A DNA stretch of 64,000 nt from positions 6,461,203-6,525,202 of the forward strand of contig NZ_JAGINW010000001.1 of NCBI RefSeq assembly GCF_017876405.1, in the 5' to 3' direction. A program made the translations under genes and the position numbers. Source of the DNA: Kibdelosporangium banguiense. GTDB lineage: Bacteria; Actinomycetota; Actinomycetes; Mycobacteriales; Pseudonocardiaceae. Positions 53,379 to 61,889 of this stretch are shown one piece after another (the stretch's first letter is position 1; every line of letters begins with the position of its first letter). Below the pieces are notes generated by a model. That model was given only the letters and a program-made list of their open reading frames with translations. It did no database searches and had not been told where the DNA came from.

Positions 53379-53969
53379 GTGATCAAGCGAAGTTGCGCCG
53401 TCGTCGCGCTCGCAGCAGCCGGACTCACGCTCGCCGCCCTGCCCGCACAGGCGCAGGTCGAAGGCGGCGGCTGGACGTCCTATGAGCCGACTTTCTCCGT
53501 GCAGCAACGCGGATGCGGCACGGTCAACGGCATGACGTTCACCCTCACGTGTTCGACCGGCAGCGGCGACCAGCGCGCCGAGCGCCGTTACGCCACCTAC
53601 ACGGGTGGCACGCGTCAGTTCGAAGGCTCGTTCCGGATCACCAGCATGGCCGGTTCCCGGATCAGTCTGAAGCAGACGTTCAAGACTACCGGCCCATTCT
53701 TCATGCTCGCGGTCGAGCGTGGCGGGCGGCTCTACGCGGTGCACGGCGGCGACACCATCGCGACTGGTGCGACCGTCGGCGCGACCGTGCGGGTCAACAC
53801 CGTGCATCAGGTGGGCAGCCAGCACCGGACGTACATCAACGGGTCGCTCAAGCACACTGTCTCCAGTCCGTCCGGCGATTTCTACGACAAGTTCGGTTCG
53901 TATCGAACTGCCAGCGGAAAGGGCCCGGTCACCACGGTGTGGAGCGGGATCAAGTTCTGGCGCAAGTGA
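53379..53969 (+). CDS. Small secreted protein, probable jelly-roll fold
   Basis: 196 residues from GTG 53379 with AGGAGG upstream. A clear signal peptide (CAVVALAAAGLTLAALPAQAQ) leads to a beta-rich domain of about 170 residues with two Cys (RGCGTVNG and LTCSTG) likely disulfide-bonded. The pattern of alternating strands and the end FYDKFGSYRT...VWSGIKFWRK recall concanavalin-like polysaccharide lyases, but I cannot name a family with confidence. A long terminator follows. Confidence 0.65.
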   Translation: MIKRSCAVVALAAAGLTLAALPAQAQVEGGGWTSYEPTFSVQQRGCGTVNGMTFTLTCSTGSGDQRAERRYATYTGGTRQFEGSFRITSMAGSRISLKQTFKTTGPFFMLAVERGGRLYAVHGGDTIATGATVGATVRVNTVHQVGSQHRTYINGSLKHTVSSPSGDFYDKFGSYRTASGKGPVTTVWSGIKFWRK

Positions 53970-53987
53970 CCTTGACGCTGTTTTTCC

Positions 53988-54037
53988 ACCGGCGGCCGGC
54001 CATTAGTGCCGATGATTTCTTTTTGCCGGCCGCCGGT
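53988..54037 (+). terminator. Terminator with long loop and T-run
   Basis: 13-bp perfect arms (ACCGGCGGCCGGC at 53988-54000 and its complement at 54025-54037) flank a 24-base loop, and a TTTTT run ends the right arm. Confidence 0.75.
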
Positions 54038-54388
54038 TTTTACCGGTGAACACGAGGTGAGGCGTTCCCGCCGCCGAGGTAACCATCCGGCGTGTTGCAC
54101 GTGGCGTGTCCGCCGGGCCCTCTGACCGTGGGTGATAACGATGCGCGACCATTCGGTCGCCGATGGTGCCCGAAGCCCCTGCTCTGCCGCTCGCACCCTT
54201 GTGACCTGCTAGAGCGCTACCGGGCGAGCAGGTATGAGGATCTCATATGCCGGGTATGAGCGGTTCCCGCGCCGGGCAGTGACAGATCTGCGCGGGCACT
54301 GATTATCGCGACACTGGCCGCCGTCCCCAGCCGTGTCGCAGACTTTTTCCATCGCCATTGAGCGGGGAATCCTGAGATAGGGGACATT
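54038..54388. other. Leader region of the RiPP cluster
   Basis: About 350 bases with no supported gene. It separates the secreted-protein terminator from the precursor gene and carries the TATGAG array. I see no confident -35/-10 pair. Confidence 0.6.
54233..54260. promoter_or_regulatory. TATGAG operator array upstream of the RiPP precursor
   Basis: TATGAG-GAT-CTCATA (54233-54247) is an inverted repeat. A further TATGAG at 54255-54260 repeats the first half-site at exactly 22 bases, two helical turns. It is about 130 bases upstream of the precursor start and is a plausible response-regulator or SARP site. Confidence 0.5.
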
Positions 54389-54598
54389 GTGATCGCCACC
54401 CTGAACAACACCGCTGCCCTGAACACCGCGACCACTCTCGCCGACACCCTCGATGCGTTGTTCGCGGAGCTGGACCTGCATTCGCCCGAAGGCACCGACC
54501 TGGTGATCGACGAGCTGGACCAATGGCAGAACCCCAAGGACTGCATCGCGGGTTTCTCCACCCAGACCTTCAACCTCGTCGTGGTACAGGGGAGATGA
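54389..54598 (+). CDS. Putative azole-type RiPP precursor peptide
   Basis: 69 residues from GTG 54389, behind GATAGGGGACATT. The N-terminal two thirds are acidic and helical (ATTLADTLDALFAELDLHSPE) as in leader peptides. The C-terminal part, NPKDCIAGFSTQTFNLVVVQ, contains one Cys, one Ser and two Thr that could be cyclised to azolines. The next gene, 7 bases downstream, encodes a fused cyclodehydratase, and a SagB-type dehydrogenase follows. No leader cleavage motif is certain; the core probably starts near QWQNPKD. There is no Ser/Cys-rich thiopeptide-like tail. The peptide class is unknown to me. Confidence 0.75.
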   Translation: MIATLNNTAALNTATTLADTLDALFAELDLHSPEGTDLVIDELDQWQNPKDCIAGFSTQTFNLVVVQGR

Positions 54599-54605
54599 CA
54601 CAGCG

Positions 54606-56927
54606 ATGACCGAACCGGGTGTCCCGGCGGGCCGGGTGGTCGGATTCAAACGCCACCTGCGCGTGGAAGTGATCAAGGGCGAAGCCGTATACCTTTTCTC
54701 CGAGCGCGGTGTCACGGCGCTGAAGGGGTCGGACGCGGAGACCCTGGCGCCCCTGCTGGACAACACCCGCGATCTTCCGGCCCTGCTTCGTGACGTGCCC
54801 TCCGGTGTGGCACCGGAGCAGGTCGGAAGGTTCATCGCCCGGCTGGACGAGGCCGGACTGCTGACCCTGGGCCCACCCCCGGCGACCGGGGCGGACGAGC
54901 GCGCCAGGGCTTACTGGGAGGCGGCCGGTACGGACGCCACCACGGCGGTCGCCAGTACCGCCGGCAGACGCGTCCAGGTGATCGCGACCGGGAGCACCGA
55001 CCCGGTCCCAGCCCTGGCCGCGCTGCGGGAAGCGGGCCTGACCGTCCAGGTCGGCCCGCAACCCCGCGACAACGACAGCCGCGACGGTTTCGCGTTGGCG
55101 ACCGACGATCCAGCCGATCTGTCGGTCGTGCTGTGTGACGACTACCTGTCGCCGGACCTGGCCGACATCGACGCCGTGCACCGAGCGGCGCGGCGGCCCT
55201 GGCTGCTGGCCAAGCTCGTCGGCGCGCAGGTCTGGCTCGGCCCGGTGTTCGACGTTCCCGACCTCGGTTGCTGGCACTGCCTGGCCACCCGGTTGTGGGC
55301 CCACCGGGACGCCGAGGCACACGTCCAGGCCGCGCTCGGGCGTGTGGGCCCGGCCGCACGGCCGGTGGCCTCGTTGCCCGCGCTGGACACGATGGCCACC
55401 CACATGATGGCCCTCGAGGTCACCAAATGGCTTGCCGGATACCGGTATGCGGGCCAGCGCGGGGTGTGGACGTTCGACAGTCTCGATCTGACCGGCCGGC
55501 ACCATGAGTTCCGCCGTCGCCCGCAGTGCGCCCTGTGCGGCAACCCGACGCACATGCGTACGCAGGCCCGGCGCCCGGTCGTGCTGGAATCCCAGCCGAA
55601 ATCGTCGGACAACGCGGGAGGACACCGTTCGCTTCCGCCGCAACGGGTCTACGACCGCTACGAACACCTGATCAGCCCGGTCACGGGCGTGATCAAGGAG
55701 ATCACCCAGCACGAACGCGGCCCGTCGTTCTTCAACTCGTTCCGGGCCGGCCACAACGTCGCGGTGAGCCGCAACCTGTTCAGCCCGCACGCCGCGCCGC
55801 GTGCGGAGAACGGTGGCAAGGGCGTCACCCCGTTGCACGGCAAGGTGAGCGCGATGTGCGAGGCACTCGAGCGGCATTCCGGGTTCTTCCACGGCGACGA
55901 GGAACGGGTGCGCGGCAGCTACAAGTCCTTGCGGGACCAAGCCGTTCATCCGTCCACCTGCCAGCTGTTCGACCAACGCCAATACCCGGGGCGCTCGGCG
56001 TGGAACGCCGCGCACTCGCCATTCCAGCACGTACCCGATCCCTTTGACGACAACGCGGTCGTCGATTGGACACCCGTATGGTCGCTGACACACGAACGGC
56101 ACCGGTTGCTGCCCACCGCGATGCTGTACTACGGCGCGCCGCCGGAGTCCGGTTCGGTCTCGCTGTACGCCGACTCGAACGGCAACGCGGCCGGCAGCAG
56201 CCTGGAAGACGCTGTCCTGCAAGGAATGCTGGAACTCGTCGAGCGTGACTCGGTGGCGATGTGGTGGTACAACCGCGTCACCAGGCCGCAAGTGGACCTC
56301 ACGGCCTTCGGCGACCAGTGGATCGACGAGCTGAAAGCCGTGTACGCGGGGCTCAACCGGGAGGTCTGGGTGCTCGACGTGACCGCCGACTCGAAGCTGC
56401 CCACCATGGTCGCCCTCTCGCGGCGGACCGACGGCGGATGCGAGGACATCATGTTCGGGTTCGGGGCACACCTGGATCCGCGGGTGGCGTTGCGCCGCGC
56501 GTTGACCGAGATGAACCAGCTCATGCCGGTCGTGGTCGACGGGCCGGAAGGCCGTTACGGCTGGGCGGAACGCGAACCGGTGGAGTGGTGGCAGACCGCG
56601 ACCATCGCCAACCAGCCGTATCTCCTGCCAGACCGCACGATCCGGGCGCGGGTGCCCGAGGACTACGGCTACGAGCCCACAACGGACCTGCTTGACGACG
56701 TCGAGACCGTACGCCGCCGTGTGGAGTCGCTCGGGCTGGAAGTGCTTGTGCTGGACCAGACCCGGCCGGACATCGGGCTGCCGGTGGTCAAGGTCGTGGT
56801 GCCGGGGATGCGCAGCTTCTGGGCCCGCTTCGGCCCGGGCCGGCTGTTCGACGTGCCGGTGGCGCTGGGATGGCTGCCGCGTCCAACTGAGTACGCCGAT
56901 CTCAACCCGATCCCGCTGTTCATCTGA
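54606..56927 (+). CDS. Fused E1-like/YcaO azoline cyclodehydratase
   Basis: 773 residues. Residues 1-90 are a leader-binding winged-helix-like region. Residues 100-330 are E1-like, with two CxxC pairs (Cys222/225 in GCWHC and Cys308/311 in CALC) for zinc. Residues 345-773 are the YcaO domain, with the Glu-rich ATP-binding helices AMCEALERHSGFF and MLELVERDSVAMWW. The C-terminus ends NPIPLFI, a short proline motif like those needed by YcaO cyclodehydratases. The protein should bind the precursor leader and convert Cys, Ser or Thr to azolines using ATP. It lies 7 bases after the precursor gene. Confidence 0.92.
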   Translation: MTEPGVPAGRVVGFKRHLRVEVIKGEAVYLFSERGVTALKGSDAETLAPLLDNTRDLPALLRDVPSGVAPEQVGRFIARLDEAGLLTLGPPPATGADERARAYWEAAGTDATTAVASTAGRRVQVIATGSTDPVPALAALREAGLTVQVGPQPRDNDSRDGFALATDDPADLSVVLCDDYLSPDLADIDAVHRAARRPWLLAKLVGAQVWLGPVFDVPDLGCWHCLATRLWAHRDAEAHVQAALGRVGPAARPVASLPALDTMATHMMALEVTKWLAGYRYAGQRGVWTFDSLDLTGRHHEFRRRPQCALCGNPTHMRTQARRPVVLESQPKSSDNAGGHRSLPPQRVYDRYEHLISPVTGVIKEITQHERGPSFFNSFRAGHNVAVSRNLFSPHAAPRAENGGKGVTPLHGKVSAMCEALERHSGFFHGDEERVRGSYKSLRDQAVHPSTCQLFDQRQYPGRSAWNAAHSPFQHVPDPFDDNAVVDWTPVWSLTHERHRLLPTAMLYYGAPPESGSVSLYADSNGNAAGSSLEDAVLQGMLELVERDSVAMWWYNRVTRPQVDLTAFGDQWIDELKAVYAGLNREVWVLDVTADSKLPTMVALSRRTDGGCEDIMFGFGAHLDPRVALRRALTEMNQLMPVVVDGPEGRYGWAEREPVEWWQTATIANQPYLLPDRTIRARVPEDYGYEPTTDLLDDVETVRRRVESLGLEVLVLDQTRPDIGLPVVKVVVPGMRSFWARFGPGRLFDVPVALGWLPRPTEYADLNPIPLFI

Positions 56928-56934
56928 CAGGTTC

Positions 56935-58524
56935 ATGGGCAGGCGGGAAAGCCGGAAGGGGGAGAGCGCACCACACGACGACCGCGACAGCCTCGACGGG
57001 GAGTTCAGCGTGCAGTTCAAGCCTGCTACCGGTGAGCCGGACCGGATCCGGCTGTGGTCCCTGCGTGAGGACGCGCTGGTGGAAAGCGGCTCGGAGGATC
57101 AGCTGCTGGTGTTCACCCGGTGGGGCGACATCGAGATCGAGGACCCGAGCCCGGTGGTCCGCGAATGGCTCTACCGGATGAGCCTGGGCCCGGTGTCGCT
57201 GGAGAACCTTCTGCCACCACGGCAGGGCAACAACCAGCGGCCGGTGGAGGACGATCCGGAGTACGGCCATGTCCGTGGTGTGCTGGAGAAACTCGACAGC
57301 TGTGTGGTGCATTCGCTGGGCCTGGCCGACATGGGTGGCCCGCTGCTGTCGGCGGTGCCGATCTCCCGGCAGGCCAGCTTCGAGCTGCCGGTGATCGACC
57401 CCGACCACCCGGTGCGGCTGTCGCGGTTCGCCGCGATGCGGGCGAGCGACGGCGAAGTCGTGCTCGAGTCCCCGCTGGCCCGCCACCGCGTGGTGTTCCA
57501 CCGTTCGCTGGCCACCCGCGTGGTCGGGTCGCTCGGCAAGGCGACTACGGTCGCGGATCTGGCGCCGGCGTTGGACGTGGCGGAATCGCTCGTCGCCGAC
57601 ATCGTCATGTACGTCGCCGCGGTCGGGATGATCGTGTTCAGCGAAGGCGAGAGCACCGTGCCGTCGGCCCGGTTCGCCGAGGACACCGACCCCGGCCTGA
57701 TGGTCTGGTCGCACAGCGATCTGCTGTTCCACTCGCGCAGCAGACTCAGCCGGCACGAGGACCCACGCGGCGCGGTCTACCCACGCGGCGACAAGGTCCC
57801 GCCGCCGCCCGCGGTGAAACCATTACCGGAAGGCCAGCGCTACCCCCTTTACAAACCGGTTCTCGCGGAAATCGCGGCGGCTGATCCGTCGTTCACCGAA
57901 GTGATTGAGAGCCGCCGGTCGTTTCGGAAGTTCGCCCGCCGTCCGTTGACATCCCAGCGTCTGGGCGAGCTGTTGTTCCGGGCCGCCCGGATTCGTTCGG
58001 TGCGGCCGGCAGACGGCGGCGGAGTCAGTTATGCGGTGTCCGACCGGCCGTATCCCAGTAGTGCCAGCCTGCACGAACTGGAGTTGTATCTGACCATCGA
58101 CCGGTGCGCGGATCTGCCGAGGGGCATATACCACTATGACCCGCTCGGGCACGCGCTGACTCTCATCGATACTTCGGCCGACAAGGTCGGCGAGTTGCTG
58201 GATGATGCAAAGGTGGCAACAGGTTCAATGCAACGGCCGCCTGCGCTGATCACCATGACCGCACGGATGGGACGCTTGTCTTGGATGTACAACGGGATCG
58301 CGTACGCCACGACCCTCCGGCACGTCGGCGTACTGCAGCAGACGCTCTACCTTGTGGCGACAGCGATGGGACTCGCGCCGTGCGCGCTTTCCGTCGGCGA
58401 TATCGAGGTCGCCGACAGCGCGTTCCTGCTGCAGTGGCCCGCCGAAGTCACCGTCGGCGGGTTCGTGGTGGGCCTGCGCCCTGACGCCATACCCGAGCAC
58501 AACAGCACCAGGCAAGATCCCTGA
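56935..58524 (+). CDS. SagB-type FMN azoline dehydrogenase
   Basis: 529 residues from ATG 56935, 7 bases after the cyclodehydratase stop. The first 300 residues form an N-terminal region that may bind the peptide; residues 320-529 are an FMN nitroreductase-like domain (VIESRRSFRKFARRPLTSQRL, GIYHYDPLGHALTLI, VGVLQQTLYLVATAMGLAPCALSVGD). SagB/McbC proteins oxidise azolines to azoles with FMN. The Lys-Tyr pair described for this family appears only as the Tyr in YHYD. It completes the minimal azole-forming set. Confidence 0.92.
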   Translation: MGRRESRKGESAPHDDRDSLDGEFSVQFKPATGEPDRIRLWSLREDALVESGSEDQLLVFTRWGDIEIEDPSPVVREWLYRMSLGPVSLENLLPPRQGNNQRPVEDDPEYGHVRGVLEKLDSCVVHSLGLADMGGPLLSAVPISRQASFELPVIDPDHPVRLSRFAAMRASDGEVVLESPLARHRVVFHRSLATRVVGSLGKATTVADLAPALDVAESLVADIVMYVAAVGMIVFSEGESTVPSARFAEDTDPGLMVWSHSDLLFHSRSRLSRHEDPRGAVYPRGDKVPPPPAVKPLPEGQRYPLYKPVLAEIAAADPSFTEVIESRRSFRKFARRPLTSQRLGELLFRAARIRSVRPADGGGVSYAVSDRPYPSSASLHELELYLTIDRCADLPRGIYHYDPLGHALTLIDTSADKVGELLDDAKVATGSMQRPPALITMTARMGRLSWMYNGIAYATTLRHVGVLQQTLYLVATAMGLAPCALSVGDIEVADSAFLLQWPAEVTVGGFVVGLRPDAIPEHNSTRQDP

Positions 58525-58607
58525 CTGCAGCTTGCTGCAAGCACGATCCGTGCAGGTGAACGTGTACCCTCTTAGCATGCCGAGAGCGTGATGACGCTGG
58601 GGGGAGA

Positions 58608-59819
58608 ATGAGCCCAGACTCGGACGGTAACGACTTATCCGTCAACTCCACACTCGCCCCGAAGGTGGCAAGGTTAGTCGTCGTCACGGTCTTTAGTTGT
58701 ATAGCGGTGCTCGCCTTTACCCGTGTTCTCTCATCGGGTGTGAGCACTGGTGCTGTGCTGCTCTCGGCGCTCTACATGGTCGTGCTGCTGTCGTTGCAGA
58801 TTTTGTGGACTTCGCGTCGTGCCGACCAGTTGTCGCCCGCGTTGCGCTATGCGGCGCTGTTCGCCCAGGCCTGCCTGGTGTACCTGCCGTTGCTCCAGTT
58901 CGAAGATTCCTGGATCGGCCTGCCCGGATTCTTCGCGGGCAGCGTGCTGATGGTACTGCGGCCACCCTATGGCTGGATCGCGGCGGCCCTGGTGGTGGCC
59001 AGCATGGCATTCACCCAGTGGCTGTTTTTCCCCCAGTTCGAAGCGGTGCTCTACATATCGCTGTCCACAACACTGACGGGCCTGTTGGTCTACGGCCTGA
59101 CCTGGTTGTCGACCCTGGTGACGGAACTGCATTCGGCCCGCGAGGAATTGGCCAAGATGGCAGTGGCCCGCGAGCGCCTGAGATTCGCCCGTGACCTGCA
59201 CGACCTACTGGGCTACAACCTGTCGGCGATCACGCTGAAGAGCGAGCTGACCCACCGCCTGGTCATCAAACACCCGGCGAGAGCCCGCGAGGAACTAGTG
59301 GAAATCCTACAGATTTCCAGGCAGGCCCTGGCCGACGTGCGAGCGGTCGCCAGCGGCTACCGAGAGATGTCACTCGACGAGGAGTGCGTGTCGGCACGTT
59401 CGGTCCTGGCCGCGGCGGACGTCCACGTCCAAATGGCGGTCAACTACAACGACCTGCCAGTCCGAGTGACCACAGTCCTGGCCACAGTGCTACGCGAGGG
59501 CATCACAAACCTGCTGCGCCACAGCAAAGCCGAATTCTGCGAAATCTCGGTGACCCAACTCGGCGGCGCGGTGACCATCGAGATAATCAACGACGGAGTC
59601 CCCAACGACCCAGTCGACTCAAGAACGGGCGGAGGCCCAGGCGGCAGCGGAATCCACAACCTCTCCGCCCGAGTAGCCGAACTGGGCGGCGAACTGATCA
59701 CAGAACTCCAGGAAAAGAACAGATTCCGCCTCCACGCAGTACTACCGCTGTTCGACCAGCACCCAACCAAAAGCGACAACGACGACGACCTGAACCCACC
59801 CCTGCGAGTAGTCTCCTGA
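58608..59819 (+). CDS. NarL/DesK-type sensor histidine kinase
   Basis: 403 residues. Five or six membrane helices (residues 20-170) are followed by a short coiled linker and a HisKA_3 domain with the phosphoacceptor in FARDLHDLLGYNLS (His198), then an HATPase domain with EGITNLLRHS and GSGIHNLSARV. The tail is acidic. There is no large extracellular sensor, so the stimulus is probably in the membrane. It follows the SagB gene by 80 bases on the same strand, and the matching response regulator lies convergently 315 bases further on. Confidence 0.92.
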   Translation: MSPDSDGNDLSVNSTLAPKVARLVVVTVFSCIAVLAFTRVLSSGVSTGAVLLSALYMVVLLSLQILWTSRRADQLSPALRYAALFAQACLVYLPLLQFEDSWIGLPGFFAGSVLMVLRPPYGWIAAALVVASMAFTQWLFFPQFEAVLYISLSTTLTGLLVYGLTWLSTLVTELHSAREELAKMAVARERLRFARDLHDLLGYNLSAITLKSELTHRLVIKHPARAREELVEILQISRQALADVRAVASGYREMSLDEECVSARSVLAAADVHVQMAVNYNDLPVRVTTVLATVLREGITNLLRHSKAEFCEISVTQLGGAVTIEIINDGVPNDPVDSRTGGGPGGSGIHNLSARVAELGGELITELQEKNRFRLHAVLPLFDQHPTKSDNDDDLNPPLRVVS

Positions 59820-60133
59820 CCCACCGCGGCCCAGTGCGTTCCAGAGTTGGCCGACCTCGCGACGTCAGGTGCTGACTGCCGAGTGCCAGGTTTCGGTGTC
59901 CCGACTGCTGAAGTGAAGTCCGGCGTGCCCGGTCAGCGCCCCCGGTCGCGAACCCTGGCCCCGGTCAGCGCCCGAGAAAGCCAAAGCGCGTCAGCGCAAC
60001 AGAAGTGTGCTCTGAGTGTCCTCATCTGAGGGAGGTTTGCCCGCCCGGCAGGGCATTCAAAAACAATCACAGCACCAACACCAGCCCAAGGGCAGAGGCC
60101 TGTACGGAGGAGGGGAGGGGAGTACGGGACCGG
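59820..60133. other. Gap between convergent kinase and response regulator genes
   Basis: About 315 bases with no supported gene. It contains an exact 14-base direct repeat, CCCGGTCAGCGCCC, at 59928-59941 and 59960-59973 (32 bases apart), whose purpose is unclear. Confidence 0.6.
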
Positions 60134-60739
60134 TCAGAGCCAGCCGGCTTCGGTGGCGATGCGGATCGCGTCGACTCGGTTGCGGGCGTTGAGTTTGCCT
60201 GCGATGGTCGTCAGGTAGTTGCGGACGGTTCCCACTGACAGGTACAGCTTGGCTGCGATCTCCGAGGCGTCGGCGCCGTGGGCTGCCAACCGAAGGACTT
60301 CGCTTTCGCGAGTGGTCAGCGGGCAGTCGGTGCTGTCCCAGGCGGCGAGGGCGAGCTGGCTGTCGACGACTCGGCGGCCGGCGGCGACGCTGCGGATGGC
60401 GTCGGCGAGCTCGCTGGCGGGGGCGTCCTTGAGCATGAAGCCGCTGACGTGGGCCGATAACGCGCGCCGTAATGTGCCGGGGCGGCCCAGGCCGGTCAGG
60501 ATCAGGGTGCGCACCTCCGGCAGGGCCGCGCGGATCTCCGCCGCCGCGGTCAGGCCGTCCTTGCCTGGCAGGTCTATGTCCAGCAGGGCCACGTCCGGTC
60601 GCCACTTGTGTGCGGCGGGCAGGATCTCGTCGCCGGACGACATTTCCGCCACTACTTCGATGTCCGGTTCGACGTTGAGCAACGCCACGAGTGCGCCGCG
60701 GACCATGTGCATGTCCTCGGCGATTATCACCCTGATCAT
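60134..60739 (-). CDS. NarL/LuxR-type response regulator
   Basis: 201 residues. The receiver domain (MIRVIIAEDMHMVRGAL, phosphoacceptor Asp54 in ALLDIDLPGKDG, LTGLG and MLKD for Thr and Lys) is followed by a LuxR HTH (LTTRESEVLRLAAHGADASEIAAKLYLSVGTVRNYLTTI). This is the DesR-like partner of the histidine kinase. It probably controls the RiPP genes, and TATGAG repeats upstream of the precursor are a candidate target. Confidence 0.92.
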   Translation of the reverse strand: MIRVIIAEDMHMVRGALVALLNVEPDIEVVAEMSSGDEILPAAHKWRPDVALLDIDLPGKDGLTAAAEIRAALPEVRTLILTGLGRPGTLRRALSAHVSGFMLKDAPASELADAIRSVAAGRRVVDSQLALAAWDSTDCPLTTRESEVLRLAAHGADASEIAAKLYLSVGTVRNYLTTIAGKLNARNRVDAIRIATEAGWL

Positions 60740-60978
60740 CGCTGGCCCCTTCCCTCTTCGGCGCAGCCTGTTCTCCCACCCGTGATCATAGGGGTTTCGG
60801 TGCTCATTCGGATCGGCTATTAGGGGAAAACAATGGCGATCTGATGCCGCCTGCCGAAGTCATTGGAACACACTGTATTCGGATGATGACACCGAGTGGA
60901 GAAGCAATTAGGCGAAAACACGTCGTTTCGAATCGCGCATATCACCGAAGTGTGCGGCATCCGGCGTAACCGGGTCGG

Positions 60979-61491
60979 TCAGCGGGCGTAGCCGATCCTC
61001 ATCGCCGGGGCGGGTTCGGCGCTGCGCGGGGCCGGAATCGCGGCCGCTCGCCGGACGGTGGCGATCACCGCGGGCCAAGGCGGCAAGTGCGGCAAACTGC
61101 GGGGTTGTTCAATCCACGGACACCCATTTTTCGCGTCGAATTCGCGCGGCACCACAACGCGGGATCCGGCGGGCACAAGATGGACTTCCAGGCACCGAAG
61201 TTCGGTTCGGTGCTTCGGTGCGTCCGGCTCGGCCGGCCGGGTCAGAAACATCCACCACTGCCCGGTCGTGTCGGCAAGCACCGGACCAGCCAGCAGGGCG
61301 ATCCGCAGGTCAGTGAGGACAAGGCGGCCAAGCAGACGGGGCATCACGACCGCGTCCACGGCGTCGCCGACGCGCATCACCAGGCGTCCGGGGTCGACCT
61401 CGATGGTGACCGGCCAGCCGAATCGCTCCTCGTAACGGGTGCGCGCACGGGTCAGTTCACGTAACAGATCCAGTTTTACCGCGGCGTTCAT
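60979..61491 (-). CDS. Hypothetical actinobacterial protein
   Basis: 170 residues from ATG 61491, with GGAGGAAG upstream; the longer frame to 61650 has no such site. The pattern resembles small actinobacterial proteins distantly like the N-terminal part of primase/polymerase (PVTIEVDPGRLVMRVGDAVDAVVMPRLLG, WMFLTRPAEP, VPAGSRVVVP), but no catalytic motif can be pointed out. No signal or membrane segment is seen. Its relation to the RiPP locus is unknown. Confidence 0.65.
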   Translation of the reverse strand: MNAAVKLDLLRELTRARTRYEERFGWPVTIEVDPGRLVMRVGDAVDAVVMPRLLGRLVLTDLRIALLAGPVLADTTGQWWMFLTRPAEPDAPKHRTELRCLEVHLVPAGSRVVVPREFDAKNGCPWIEQPRSLPHLPPWPAVIATVRRAAAIPAPRSAEPAPAMRIGYAR

Positions 61492-61889
61492 CGTCTTCCT
61501 CCAGCCGGGGCGGCATTCGCACGGTTGCTCCATTCCACATGGGGTGGCCGCCCTGCTCGCGCCGGACGGCCGCGACTGCAGAAAACAAAGGTATACGGCA
61601 GTTTCGCGGGCATCGGCCAGTCGGCACGTCACGAAGTGCGCGTGAAACACCGTCCACGCGATATGTGAAAAATACCTGGTTGGTCCCGCTGTTATTCATA
61701 CGGGTCAGTGACAAGCGCATGTGCAGGTTGATGAGGGTGGCACTGGAAAGTGGCCCGGTCACCGCTGAACAATTTTCTACCAGAGCCGGGTACGTCGCCA
61801 GCCGTGACGCCGACGAGCGGGGAAGACCGGTTGCCGTCTCGCGTCTGACACGTGATCCCGGATCGGTGGTCAGACGAAAGGCTGTGGGG
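61492..61889. other. Promoter region between divergent genes
   Basis: About 400 bases with no supported gene. An 8-bp inverted repeat, CGTCTGAC (61842-61849) and GTCAGACG (61869-61876), lies 14 bases before the LAL gene start and may be an operator. Confidence 0.55.

Noticed and set aside
54570-57020. 816-codon frame on the minus strand opposite the cyclodehydratase gene
   Set aside because: It is the antisense shadow of a high-GC gene; the plus-strand product has clear E1-like and YcaO motifs and the minus frame has none.
54389-58524. Thiopeptide or lanthipeptide cluster
   Set aside because: No LanB-type dehydratase or pyridine-forming enzyme is encoded here and the core lacks the Ser/Cys-rich pattern. 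A simple azole peptide fits better.
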